A stretch of 64,000 nt of DNA. It comes from Siphonodentalium dalli (Eukaryota; Mollusca; Scaphopoda; Gadilida; Siphonodentaliidae). Of this stretch, positions 11,461-27,000 are shown piece by piece. The notes under the pieces were generated by a model that did not search any database, was not told the DNA's origin, and saw nothing but the letters and a program-made list of their open reading frames with translations. The translations under genes and the position numbers were made by a program. Numbering within the stretch: position 1 is the stretch's first letter; each line of letters opens with the position of its first letter. The stretch is from contig CP136063.1 of assembly GCA_032622095.1 (NCBI GenBank), forward strand, positions 179,779,956-179,843,955, in the 5' to 3' direction.

Positions 11461-14400
11461 AGAGTAATGAAGTGATGGACACAGTATGAGTGGGATAGGT
11501 ACATGTATGTAATATTATAAAGCTATGAGAGTAATGAAGGGATGGACACAGTATGAGTGGGATAGGTACAGGTATGTAATAGTAATGAAGGGATGGACAC
11601 AGTATGAGTGGGATAGGTACAGGTATGTAATAGTAATGAAGGGATGGACACAGTATGAGTGGGATAGGTACAGGTATGTAATAGTAATGAAGGGATGGAC
11701 ACAGTATGAGTTGGATAGGTACAGGTATGTAATATTATAAAGCTATGAGAGTAATGAAGGGATGGACACAGTATGAGTTGGATAGGTACAGGTATGTAAT
11801 ATTATAAAGCTATGAGAGTAATGCAGGGATGGACACAGTATGAGTGGGATAGGTACAGGTATGTAATATTATAAAGCTATGAGAGTAATGAAGGGATGGA
11901 CACAGTATGAGTGGGATAGGTACAGGTATGTAATATTATAAAGCTATGAGAGTAATGAAGGGATGGACACAGTATGATTGAGATAGGTACAGGTATGTAA
12001 TATTATAAAGCTATGAGAGTTATGAAGGGATGGACACAGTATGAGTGGGATAGGTACAGGTATGTAATATTATAAAGCTATGAGAGTAATGAAGGGATGG
12101 ACACAGTATGAGTGGGATAGGTACAGGTATGTAATATTATAAAGCTATGAGAGTAATGAAGGGATGGACACAGTATGAGTGGGATAGGTAGAGGTATGTA
12201 ATATTATAAAGCTATGAGAGTAATGAAGGGATGGACACAGTATGAGTGGGATAGGTACAGGTATGTAATAGTAATGAAGGGATGGAGACAGTATGAGTGG
12301 GATAGGTACAGGTATGTAATATTATAAAGCTATGAGAGTAATGAAGGGATGGAGACAGTATGAGTGGGATAGGTACAGGTATGTAATATTATAAAGCTAT
12401 GAGAGTAATGAAGGGATGGAGACAGTATGAGTGGGATAGGTACAGGTATGTAATATTATAAAGCTATGAGAGTAATGAAGGGATGGAGACAGTATGATTG
12501 AGATAGGTACAGGTATGTAATATTATAAAGCTATGAGAGTAATGAAGGGATGGACACAGTATGAGTGGGATAGGTACAGGTATGTAATATTATAAAGCTA
12601 TGAGAGTAATGAAGGGATGGAGACAGTATGAGTGGGATAGGTACAGGTATGTAATATTATAAAGCTATGAGAGTAATGAAGGGATGGACACAGTATGAGT
12701 GGGATAGGTACAGGTATGTAATATTATAAAGCTATGAGAGTAATGAAGGGATGGACACAGTATGAGTGGGATGGGTACAGGTATGTAATATTATAAAGCT
12801 ATGAGAGTAATGAAGGGATGGACACAGTATGAGTGGGATAGGTACAGGTATGTAATATTATAAAGCTATGAGAGTAATGAAGGGATGGACACAGTATGAG
12901 TGGGATAGGTACAGGTATGTAATATTATAAAGCTATCCGAGTAATGAAGGGATGGACACAGTATGAGTGGGATAGGTACAGGTATGTAATATTATAAAGC
13001 TATGAGAGTAATGAAGGGATGGACACAGTATGAGTGGGATAGGTACAGGTATGTAATATTATAAAGCTATCAGAGTAATGAAGGGATGGACACAGTATGA
13101 GTGGGATAGGTACAGGTATGTAATAGTAATGAAGGGATGGACACAGTATGAGTGGGATAGGTACAGGTATGTAATATTATAAAGCTATCAGAGTAATGAA
13201 GGGATGGACACAGTATGCGTAGGATAGGTACAGGTATGTAATAGTAATGAAGGGATGGACACAGTATGAGTGGGATCGGTACAGGTATGTAATATTATAA
13301 AGCTATCAGAGTAATGAAGGGATGGACACAGTATGAGTGGGATAGGTACAGGTATGTAATATTATAAAGCTATGAGAGTAATGAAGGGATGGACACAGTA
13401 TGAGTGGGATAGATACAGGTATGTAATATTATAAAGCTATCAGAGTAATGAAGGGATGGACACAGTGTGAGTGGGATAGATACAGGTATGTAATATTATA
13501 AAGCTATGAGAGTAATGAAGGGATGGACACAGTATGAGTGGGATAGGTACCGGTATGTAATATTATAAAGCTATGAGAGTAATGAAGGGGTGGACACAGT
13601 ATGAGTGGGATAGGTACCGGTATGTAATATTATAAAGCTATGAGAGTAATGAAGGGATGGACACAGTATGAGTGGGATAGGTACAGGTATGTAATATTAT
13701 AAAGCTATGAGAGTAATGAAGGGATGGACACAGTATGAGTGGGATAGGTACAGGTATGTAATATTATAAAGCTATGAGAGTAATGAAGGGATGGACACAG
13801 TATGAGTGGGATAGGTACAGGTATGTAATATTATAAAGCTATGAGAGTAATGAAGGGATGGACACAGTATGAGTGGGATAGATACAGGTATGTAATATTA
13901 TAAAGCTATGAGAGTAATGAAGGGATGGACACAGTATGAGTGGGATAGATACAGGTATGTAATAGTAATGAAGGGATGGACACAGTATGAGTGGGATAGG
14001 TACAGGTATGTAATATTATAAAGCTATCAGAGTAATGAAGGGATGGACACAGTATGAGTGGGATAGATACAGGTATGTAATATTATAAAGCTATGAGAGT
14101 AATGAAGGGATGGACACAGTATGAGTGGGATAGGTACAGGTATGTAATAGTAATGAAGGGATGGACACAGTATGAGTGGGATAGGTACAGGTATGTAATA
14201 TTATAAAGCTATGAGAGTAATGAAGGGATGGACACAGTATGAGTGGGATAGATACAGGTATGTAATAGTAATGAAGGGATGGACACAGTATGAGTGGGAT
14301 AGGTACAGGTATGTAATATTATAAAGCTATCAGAGTAATGAAGGGATGGACACAGTATGAGTGGGATAGATACAGGTATGTAATATTATAAAGCTATGAG

Positions 14401-15690
14401 AGTTATGAAGGGATGGACACAGTATGAGTGGGATAGATACAGGTATGTAATATTATAAAGCTATGAGAGTAATGAAGAGATGGACACAGTATGAGTGGGA
14501 TAGGTAGAGGTATGTAATATTATAAAGCTATGAGAGTAATGAAGGGATGGACACAGTATGAGTGGGATAGGTACAGGTATGTAATATTATAAAGCTATGA
14601 GAGTAATGAAGGGATGGACACAGTATGAGTGGGATAGGTACAGGTATGTAATATTATAAAGCTATGAGAGTAATGAAGGGATGGACACAGTGTGAGTGGG
14701 ATAGGTACAGGTATGTAATATTATAAAGCAATGAGAGTTATGGAGGGATGGACACAGTATGAGTGGGATAGGTACAGGTATGTAATATTATAAAGCTATG
14801 AGAGTAATGAAGGGATGGACACAGTATGAGTGGGATAGATACAGGTATGTAATATTATAAAGCTATGAGAGTAATGAAGGGATGGACACAGTATGAGTGG
14901 GATAGATACAGGTATGTAATATTATAAAGCTATGAGAGTAATGAAGGGATGGACACAGTATGAGTGGGATAGGTACCGGTATGTAATATTATAAAGCTAT
15001 GAGAGTAATGAAGGGATGGACACAGTATGAGTGGGATAGGTACAGGTATGTAATATTATAAAGCTATGAGAGTAATGAAGGGATGGACACAGTATGAGTG
15101 GGATAGGTACAGGTATGTAATATTATAAAGCTATGAGAGTAATGAAGGGATGGACACAGTATGAGTGGGATAGGTACAGGTATGTAATATTATAAAGCTA
15201 TGAGAGTAATGAAGGGATGGACACAGTATGAGTGTGATAGGTACAGGTATGTAATATTATAAAGCTATGAGAGTAATGAAGGGATGGACACAGTATGATT
15301 GGGATAGGTACAGGTATGTAATATTATAAAGCTATGAGAGTAATGAAGGGATGGACACAGTATGAGTGGGATAGGTAGAGGTATGTAATATTATAAAGCT
15401 ATGAGAGTAATGAAGGGATGGACACAGTATGAGTGGGATAGGTACAGGTATGTAATATTATAAAGCTATGAGAGTAATGAAGGGATGGACACAGTGAGTG
15501 GGATAGGTACAGGTATGTAATATTATAAAGCTATGAAAGTAATGAAGGGATGGACACAGTATGAGTGGGATAGATACAGGTATGTAATATTATAAAGCTA
15601 TGAGAGTAATGAAGGGATGGACACAGTATGAGTGGGATAGGTACAGGTATGTAATATTATAAAGCTATGAGAGTAATGAAGGGATGGACA
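11461..15690 (+). repeat. satellite superduplication, copy 1 (lower bound)
   Basis: Rare variants occur in the same order here and 12.2-12.7 kb downstream: AAGTGATGG at 11470, four successive 51-mers at 11525, TGATTGAG at 11975 and 12495, CTATCCG at 12933, ATGCGT at 13215, AAGGGGTGG at 13584, GACACAGTGAGTG at 15488 and CTATGAAAG at 15531. The match probably extends to about 23.9 kb. Confidence 0.85.
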
Positions 15691-18600
15691 CAGTATGAGT
15701 GGGATAGGTACAGGTATGTAATATTATAAAGCTATGAGAGTAATGAAGGGATGGACACAGTATGAGTGGGATAGGTACCGGTATGTAATATTATAAAGCT
15801 ATGAGAGTAATGAAGGGATGGACACAGTATGAGTGGGATAGATACAGGTATGTAATATTATAAAGCTATGAGAGTTATGGAGGGATGGACACAGTATGAG
15901 TGGGATAGGTACAGGTATGTAATATTATAAAGCTATGAGAGTAATGAAGGGATGGACACAGTATGAGTGGGATAGGTACAGGTATGTAATATTATAAAGC
16001 TATGAGAGTAATGAAGGGATGGACACAGTATGATTGGGATAGGTACAGGTATGTAATATTATAAAGCTATGAGAGTAATGAAGGGATGGACACAGTATGA
16101 GTGGGATAGGTACAGGTATGTAATATTATAAAGCTATGAGAGTAATGAAGGGATGGACACAGTATGATTGGGATAGGTACAGGTATGTAATATTATAAAG
16201 CTATGAGAGTAATGAAGGGATGGACACAGTATGAGTGGGATAGATACAGGTATGTAATATTATAAAGCTATGAGAGTAATGAAGGGATGGACACAGTATG
16301 AGTGTGATAGGTACAGGTATGTAATATTATAAAGCTATGTGAGTAATGAAGGGATGGACACAGTATGAGTGGGATAGGTACAGGTATGTAATATTATAAA
16401 GCTATGAGAGTAATGAAGGGATGGACACAGTATGAGTGGGATAGGTACAGGTATGTAATAGTAATGAAGGGATGGACACAGTATGAGTGGGATAGGTACA
16501 GGTATGTAATATTATAAAGCTATGAGAGTAATGAAGGGATGGACACAGTATGAGTGGGATAGGTACAGGTATGTAATATTATAAAGCTATGAGAGTAATG
16601 AAGGGATGGACACAGTATGAATGGGATAGGTACAGGTATGTAATATTATAAAGCTATGAGAGTAATGCAGGGATGGACACAGTATGAGTGGGATAGGTAC
16701 ATGTATGTAATATTATAAAGCTATCAGAGTAATGAAGTGATGGACACAGTATGAGTGGGATAGGTACAGGTATGTAATATTATAAAGCTATGAGAGTAAT
16801 AAAGGGATGGACACAGTATGAGTGGGATAGGTACAGGTATGTAATATTATAAAGCTATGAGAGTAATGAAGGGATGGACACAGTATGAGTGGGATAGGTA
16901 GAGGTATGTAATAGTAATGAAGGGATGGACACAGTATGAGTGGGATAGGTAGAGGTATGTAATATTATAAAGCTATGAGAGTAATGAAGGGATGGACACA
17001 GTATGAGTGGGATAGGTACAGGTATGTAATATTATAAAGCTATGAGAGTAATGAAGGGATGGACACAGTATGAGTGGGATAGGTACAGGTATGTAATATT
17101 ATAAAGCTATGAGAGTAATGAAGGGATGGACACCGTATGAGTGGGATAGGTACAGGTATGTAATAGTAATGAAGGGATGGACACAGTATGAGTGGGATAG
17201 GTACAGGTATGTAATATTATAAAGCTATGAGAGTAATGAAGGGATGGACACAGTATGAGTGGGATAGGTACAGGTATGTAATAGTAATGAAGGGATGGAC
17301 ACAGTATGAGTGGGATAGGTACAGGTATGTAATATTATAAAGCTATGAGAGTAATGAAGGGATGGACACAGTATGAGTGGGATAGGTACAGGTATGTAAT
17401 ATTATAAAGCTATGAGAGTAATGAAGGGATGGACACAGTATGAGTGGGATAGGTACCGGTATGTAATATTATAAAGCTATGAGAGTAATGAAGGGATGGA
17501 CACAGTATGAGTGGGATAGATACAGGTTTGTAATATTATAAAGCTATGAGAGTAATGAAGGGATGGACACAGTATGAGTGGGATAGATACAGGTATGTAA
17601 TATTATAAAGCTATGAGAGTAATGAAGGGATGGACACAGTATGAGTGGGATAGGTACAGGTATGTAATATTATAAAGCTATGAGAGTAATGAAGGGATGG
17701 ACACAGTATGAGTGGGATAGATACAGGTATGTAATATTATAAAGCTATGAGAGTAATGAAGGGATGGACACAGTATGAGTGGGATAGATACAGGTATGTA
17801 ATATTATAAAGCTATGAGAGTAATGAAGGGATGTACACAGTATGAGTGGGATAGATACAGGTATGTAATATTATAAAGCTATGAGAGTAATGAAGGGATG
17901 GACACAGTATGAGTGGGATAGGTACAGGTATGTAATATTATAAAGCTATGAGAGTAATGAAGGGATGGACACAGTATGAGTGGGATAGGTAGAGGTATGT
18001 AATATTATAAAGCTATGAGAGTAATGAAGGGATGGACACAGTACGAGTGGGATAGATACAGGTATGTAATATTATAAAGCTATGAGAGTAATGAAGGGAT
18101 GGACACAGTATGAGTGGGATAGGTAGAGGTATGTAATATTATAAAGCTATGAGAGTAATGAAGGGATGGACACAGTATGAGTGGGATAGGTACAGGTATG
18201 TAATATTATAAAGCTATGAGAGTAATGAAGGGATGGACACAGTATGAGTGGGATAGGTACAGGTATGTAATATTATAAAGCTATGAGAGTAATGAAGGGA
18301 TGGACACAGTATGAGTGGGATAGGTACAGGTATGTAATATTATAAAGCTATCAGAGTAATGAAGGGATGGACACAGTATGAGTGGGATAGGTAGAGGTAT
18401 GTAATATTATAAAGCTATGAGAGTAATGAAGGGATGGACACAGTATGAGTGGGATAGGTACAGGTATGTAATATTATAAAGCTATCAGAGTAATGAAGGG
18501 ATGGACACAGTATGAGTGGGATAGGTAGAGGTATGTAATATTATAAAGCTATGAGAGTAATGAAGGGATGGACACAGTATGAGTGGGATAGGTACAGGTA

Positions 18601-21600
18601 TGTAATATTATAAAGCTATGAGAGTAATGAAGGGATGGACACAGTATGAGTGGGATAGGTACAGGTATGTAATATTATAAAGCTATGAGAGTAATGAAGG
18701 GATGGACACAGTATGAGTGGGATAGATACAGGTATGTAATATTATAAAGCTATGAGAGTAATGAAGGGATGGACACAGTATGAGTGGGATAGGTACAGGT
18801 ATGTAATATTATAAAGCTATGAGAGTAATGAAGGGATGGACACAGTATGAGTGGGATAGGTACAGGTATGTAATATTATAAAGCTATGAGAGTAATGAAG
18901 GGATGGACACAGTATGAGTGGGATAGGTGCAGGTATGTAATATTATAAAGCTATGAGAGTAATGAAGGGATGGACACAGTATGAGTGGGATAGGTGCAGG
19001 TATGTAATATTATAAAGCTATGAGAGTAATGAAGGGATGGACACAGTATGAGTGGGATAGGTACAGGTATGTAATATTATAAAGCTATGAGAGTAATGAA
19101 GGGATGGACACAGTATGAGTGGGATAGGTACAGGTATGTAATATTATAAAGCTATGAGAGTAATGAAGGGATGGACACAGTATGAGTGGGATAGGTACAG
19201 GTATGTAATATTATAAAGCTATGAGAGTAATGAAGGGATGGACACAGTATGAGTGGGATAGGTACAGGTATGTAATATTATAAAGCTATGAGAGTAATGA
19301 AGGGATGGACACAGTATGAGTGGGATAGGTACAGGTATGTAATATTATAAAGCTATGAGAGTAATGAAGGGATGGACACAGTATGAGTGGGATAGGTACC
19401 GGTATGTAATATTATAAAGCTATGAGAGTAATGAAGGGATGGACACAGTATGAGTGGGATAGATACAGGTATGTAATATTATAAAGCTATCAGAGTAATG
19501 AAGGGATGGACACAGTATGAGTGGGATAGGTACAGGTATGTAATAGTAATGAAGGGATGGTCACAGTATGAGTGGGATAGGTACAGGTATGTAATATTAT
19601 AAAGCTATGAGAGTAATGAAGGGATGGACACAGTATGAGTGGGATAGGTACAGGTATGTAATATTATAAAGCTATCAGAGTAATGAAGGGATGGACACAG
19701 TATGAGTGGGATAGGTACAGGTATGTAATATTATAAAGCTATGAGAGTAATGAAGGGATGGACACAGTATGAGTGGGATAGGTAGAGGTATGTAATATTA
19801 TAAAGCTATGAGAGTAATGAAGGGATGGACACAGTATGAGTGGGATAGGTACAGGTATGTAACATTATAAAGATATGAGAGTAATGAAGGGATGGACACA
19901 GTATGAGTGGGATAGGTACAGGTATGTAATAGTAATGAAGGGATGGACACAGTATGAGTGGGATAGGTGCAGGTATGTAATATTATAAAGCTATGAGAGT
20001 AATGAAGGGATGGACACAGTATGAGTGGGATAGGTACAGGTAAGTAATATTATAAAGCTATGAGAGTAATGAAGGGATGGACACAGTATGAGTGGGATAG
20101 GTACAGGTATGTAATATTATAAAGCTATGAGAGTAATGAAGGGATGGACACAGTATGAGTGGGATAGGTGCAGGTATGTAATATTATAAAGCTATGAGAG
20201 TAATGAAGGGATGGACACAGTATGAGTGGGATAGGTACAGGTATGTAATATTATAAAGCTATGAGAGTAATGAAGGGATGGACACAGTATGAGTGGGATA
20301 GGTACAGGTATGTAATATTATAAAGCTATGAGAGTAATGAAGGGATGGACACAGTATGAGTGGGATAGGTGCAGGTATGTAATATTATAAAGCTATGAGA
20401 GTAATGAAGGGATGGACACAGTATGAGTGGGATAGGTACAGGTATGTAATATTATAAAGCTATGAGAGTAATGAAGGGATGGACACAGTATGAGTGGGAT
20501 AGATACAGATATGTAATATTATAAAGCTATGAGAGTAATGAAGGGATGGACACAGTATGAGTGGGATAGGTAGAGGTATGTAATATTATAAAGCTATGAG
20601 AGTAATGAAGGGATGGACACAGTATGAGTGGGATAGGTAGAGGTATGTAATTTTATAAAGCTATGAGAGTAATGAAGGGATGGACACAGTATGAGTGGGA
20701 TAGGTACAGGTATGTAATATTATAAAGCTATGAGAGTTATGGAGGGATGGACACAGTATGAGTGGGATAGGTACAGGTATGTAATATTATAAAGCTATGA
20801 GAGTAATGAAGGGATGGACACAGTATGAGTGGGATAGGTACAGGTATGTAATATTATAAAGCTATGAGAGTAATGAAGGGATGGACACAGTATGAGTGGG
20901 ATAGGTACAGGTATGTAATTTTATAAAGCTATGAGAGTAATGAAGGGATGGACACAGTATGAGTGGGATAGGTACAGGTATGTAATATTATAAAGCTATG
21001 AGAGTAATGAAGGGATGGACACAGTATGAGTGGGATAGGTACAGGTACGTAATAGTAAAGAAGGGATGGACACAGTATGAGTGGGATAGGTACAGGTATG
21101 TAATAGTAATGAAGGGATGGACACAGTAGGAGTGGGATAGATACAGGTATGTAATATTATAAAGCTATGAGAGTAATGAAGGGATGGACACAGTATGAGT
21201 GGGATAGGTACAGGTATGTAATATTATAAAGCTATGAGAGTAATGAAGGGATGGACACAGTATGAGTGGGATAGGTAGAGGTATGTAATATTATAAAGCT
21301 ATGAGAGTAATGAAGGGATGGACACAGTATGAGTGGGATAGGTACAGGTATGTAATATTATAAAGCTATGAGAGTAATGAAGGGATGGACACAGTATGAG
21401 TGGAATAGGTACAGGTATGTAATATTATAAAGCTATGAGAGTAATGAAGTGATGGACACAGTATGAGTGGGATAGGTACAGGTATGTAATAGTAATGAAG
21501 GGATGGACACAGTATGAGTGGGATGGGTACAGGTATGTAATATTATAAAGCTATGAGAGTAATGAAGGGATGGACACAGTATGAGTGGGATAGGTACAGG

Positions 21601-24005
21601 TATGTAATATTATAAAGCTATGAGAGTAATGAAGGGATGGACACAGTATGAGTGGGATAGGTAGAGGTATGTAATAGTAATGAAGGGATGGACACAGTAT
21701 GAGTGGGATAGGTAGAGGTATGTAATATTATAAAGCTATGAGAGTAATGAAGGGATGGACACAGTATGAGTGGGATAGGTACAGGTACGTAATAGTAAAG
21801 AAGGGATGGACACAGTATGAGTGGGATAGGTACAGGTATGTAATATTATAAAGCTATGAGAGTAATGAAGGGATGGACACAGTATGAGTGGGATAGGTAC
21901 AGGTATGTAATATTATAAAGCTATGAGAGTAATGAAGGGATGGTCACAGTATGAGTGGGATAGGTACAGGTATGTAATATTATAAAGCTATGAGAGTAAT
22001 GAAGGGATGGACACAGTATGAGTGGGATAGGTACAGGTATGTAATATTATAAAGCTATGAGAGTAATGAAGGGATGGACACAGTATGAGTGGGATAGGTA
22101 CAGGTATGTAATATTATAAAGCTATGAGAGTAATGAAGGGATGGACACAGTATGAGTGGGATAGGTACAGGTATGTAATATTATAAAGCTATGAGAGTAA
22201 TGAAGGGATGGACACAGTATGAGTGGGATAGGTACAGGTATGTAATATTATAAAGCTATCAGAGTAATGAAGGGATGGACACAGTATGAGTGGGATAGGT
22301 ACAGGTATGTAATATTATAAAGCTATGAGAGTAATGAAGGGATGGACACAGTATGAGTGGGATAGGTACAGGTATGTAATATTATAAAGCTATCAGAGTA
22401 ATGAAGGGATGGACACAGTATGAGTGGGATAGGTACAGGTATGTAATATTATAAAGCTATGAGAGTAATGAAGGGATGGACACAGTATGAGTGGGATAGG
22501 TACAGGTATGTAATATTATAAAGCTATCAGAGTAATGAAGGGATGGACACAGTATGAGTGGGATAGGTACAGGTATGTAATATTATAAAGCTATGAGAGT
22601 AATGAAGGGATGGACACAGTATGAGTGGGATAGGTACAGGTATGTAATATTATAAAGCTATGAGAGTAATGAAGGGATGGACACAGTATGAGTGGGATAG
22701 GTACAGGTATGTAATATTATAAAGCTATGAGAGTAATGAAGGGATGGACACAGTATGAGTGGGATAGGTACAGGTATGTAATATTATAAAGCTATGAGAG
22801 TAATGAAGGGATGGACACAGTATGAGTGGGATAGATACAGATATGTAATATTATAAAGCTATGAGAGTAATGAAGGGATGGACACAGTATGAGTGGGATA
22901 GATACAGGTATGTAATATTATAAAGCTATGAGAGTAATGAAGGGATGGACACAGTATGAGTGGGATAGGTACAGGTATGTAATATTATAAAGCTATGAGA
23001 GTAATGAAGGGATGGACACAGTATGAGTGGGATAGGTACAGGTATGTAATATTATAAAGCTATGAGAGTAATGAAGGGATGGACACAGTATGAGTGGGAT
23101 AGGTAGAGGTATGTAATATTATAAAGCTATGAGAGTAATGAAGGGATGGACACAGTATGAGTGGGATAGGTACAGGTATGTAATATTATAAAGCTATGAG
23201 AGTAATGAAGGGATGGACACAGTATGAGTGGGATAGGTACAGGTATGTAATAGTAATGAAGGGATGGACACAGTATGAGTGGGATAGGTACCGGTATGTA
23301 ATATTATAAAGCTATGAGAGTAATGAAGGGATGGACACAGTATGAGTGGGATAGGTACAGGTATGTAATAGTAATGAAGGGATGGACACAGTATGAGTGG
23401 GATAGGTACAGGTATGTAATAGTAATGAAGGGATGGACACAGTATGAGTGGGATAGGTACAGGTATGTAATATTATAAAGCTATGAGAGTAATGAAGGTA
23501 TGGACACAGTATGAGTGGGATAGGTACAGGTATGTAATAGTAATGAAGGGATGGACACAGTATGAGTGGGATAGGTACAGGTATGTAATATTATAAAGCT
23601 ATGAGAGTAATGAAGGGATGGACACAGTATGAGTGGGATAGGTACAGGTATGTAATATTATAAAGCTATGAGAGTAATGAAGGGATGGACACAGTATGAG
23701 TGGGATAGGTACAGGTATGTAATATTATAAAGCTATGAGAGTAATGAAGGGATGGAGACAGTATGAGTGGGATAGGTACAGGTATGTAATATTATAAAGC
23801 TATGAGAGTAATGAAGGGATGGACACAGTATGAGTGGGATAGGTACAGGTATGTAATATTATAAAGCTATAAGAGTAATGAAGGGATGGACACAGTATGA
23901 GTGGGATAGGTACAGGTATGTAATATTATAAAGCTATGAGAGTAATGAAGGGATGGACACAGTATGAGTGGGATAGGTACAGGTATGTAATATTATAAAG
24001 CTATG

Positions 24006-27000
24006 AGAGTAATGAAGTGATGGACACAGTATGAGTGGGATAGGTACATGTATGTAATATTATAAAGCTATGAGAGTAATGAAGGGATGGACACAGTATG
24101 AGTGGGATAGGTACAGGTATGTAATAGTAATGAAGGGATGGACACAGTATGAGTGGGATAGGTACAGGTATGTAATAGTAATGAAGGGATGGACACAGTA
24201 TGAGTGGGATAGGTACAGGTATGTAATAGTAATGAAGGGATGGACACAGTATGAGTTGGATATGTACAGGTATGTAATATTATAAAGCTATGAGAGTAAT
24301 GAAGGGATGGACACAGTATGAGTTGGATAGGTACAGGTATGTAATATTATAAAGCTATGATAGTAATGCAGGGATGGACACAGTATGAGTGGGATAGGTA
24401 CAGGTATGTAATATTATAAAGCTATGAGAGTAATGAAGGGATGGACACAGTATGAGTGGGATAGGTACAGGTATGTAATATTATAAAGCTATGAGAGTAA
24501 TGAAGGGATGGACACAGTATGATTGAGATAGGTACAGGTATGTAATATTATAAAGCTATGAGAGTTATGAAGGGATGGACACAGTATGAGTGGGATAGGT
24601 ACCGGTATGTAATATTATAAAGCTATGAGAGTAATGGAGGGATGGACACAGTATGAGTGGGATAGGTACAGGTATGTAATATTATAAAGCTATGAGAGTA
24701 ATGAAGGGATGGACACAGTATGAGTGGGATAGGTAGAGGTATGTAATATTATAAAGCTATGAGAGTAATGAAGGGATGGACACAGTATGAGTGGGATAGG
24801 TACAGGTATGTAATAGTAATGAAGGGATGGAGACAGTATGAGTGGGATAGGTACAGGTATGTAATATTATAAAGCTATGAGAGTTATGAAGGGATGGACA
24901 CAGTATGAGTGGGATAGGTACAGGTATGTAATATTATAAAGCTATGAGAGTAATGAAGGGATGGACACAGTATGAGTGGGATAGGTACAGGTATGTAATA
25001 TTATAAAGCTACGAGAGTAATGAAGGGATGGAGACAGTATGAGTGGGATAGGTACAGGTATGTAATATTATAAAGCTATGAGAGTAATGAAGGGATGGAG
25101 ACAGTATGATTGAGATAGGTACAGGTATGTAATATTATAAAGCTATGAGAGTAATGAAGGGATGGACACAGTATGAGTGGGATAGGTACAGGTATGTAAT
25201 ATTATAAAGCTATGAGAGTAATGAAGGGATGGACACAGTATGAGTGGGATAGGTACAGGTATGTAATATTATAAAGCTATGAGAGTAATGAAGGGATGGA
25301 CACAGTATGAGTGGGATAGGTACAGGTATGTAATATTATAAAGCTATGAGAGTAATGAAGGGATGGTCACAGTATGAGTGGGATAGGTACAGGTATGTAA
25401 TATTATAAAGCTATCCGAGTAATGAAGGGATGGACACAGTATGAGTGGGATAGGTACAGGTATGTAATATTATAAAGCTATGAGAGTAATGAAGGGATGG
25501 ACACAGTATGAGTGGGATAGGTACAGGTATGTAATATTATAAAGCTATCCGAGTAATGAAGGGATGGACACAGTATGAGTGGGATAGGTACAGGTATGTA
25601 ATATTATAAAGCTATGAGAGTAATGAAGGGATGGACACAGTATGAGTGGGATAGGTACAGGTATGTAATATTATAAAGCTATCAGAGTAATGAAGGGATG
25701 GACACAGTATGAGTGGGATAGGTACAGGTATGTAATATTATAAAGCTATGAGAGTAATGAAGGGATGGACACAGTATGAGTGGGATAGGTACAGGTATGT
25801 AATAGTAATGAAGGGATGGACACAGTATGAGTGGGATAGGTACAGGTATGTAATATTATAAAGCTATCAGAGTAATGAAGGGATGGACACAGTATGCGTA
25901 GGATAGGTAAGGTATGTAATAGTAATGAAGGGATGGACACAGTATGAGTGGGATAGGTACAGGTATGTAATATTATAAAGCTATCAGAGTAATGAAGGGA
26001 TGGACACAGTATGAGTGGGATAGGTACAGGTATGTAATATTATAAAGCTATGAGAGTAATGAAGGGATGGACACAGTATGAGTGGGATAGATACAGGTAT
26101 GTAATATTATAAAGCTATCAGAGTAATGAAGGGATGGACACAGTGTGAGTGGGATAGATACAGGTATGTAATATTATAAAGCTATGAGAGTAATGAAGGG
26201 ATGGACACAGTATGAGTGGGATAGGTACCGGTATGTAATATTATAAAGCTATGAGAGTAATGAAGGGGTGGACACAGTATGAGTGGGATAGGTACCGGTA
26301 TGTAATATTATAAAGCTATGAGAGTAATGAAGGGATGGACACAGTATGAGTGGGATAGGTACAGGTATGTAATATTATAAAGCTATGAGAGTAATGAAGG
26401 GATGGACACAGTATGAGTGGGATAGGTACAGGTATGTAATATTATAAAGCTATGAGAGTAATGAAGGGATGGACACAGTATGAGTGGGATAGGTACAGGT
26501 ATGTAATATTATAAAGCTATGAGAGTAATGAAGGGATGGACACAGTATGAGTGGGATAGATACAGGTATGTAATAGTAATGAAGGGATGGACACAGTATG
26601 AGTGGGATAGGTACAGGTATGTAATATTATAAAGCTATGAGAGTAATGAAGAGATGGACACAGTATGAGTGGGATAGGTAGAGGTATGTAATATTATAAA
26701 GCTATGAGAGTAATGAAGGGATGGACACAGTATGAGTGGGATAGGTACAGGTATGTAATATTATAAAGCTATGAGAGTAATGAAGGGATGGACACAGTAT
26801 GAGTGGGATAGGTACAGGTATGTAATATTATAAAGCTATGAGAGTAATGAAGGGATGGACACAGTGTGAGTGGGATAGGTACAGGTATGTAATATTATAA
26901 AGCTATGAGAGTTATGGAGGGATGGACACAGTATGAGTGGGATAGGTACAGGTATGTAATATTATAAAGCTATGAGAGTAATGAAGGGATGGACACAGTA

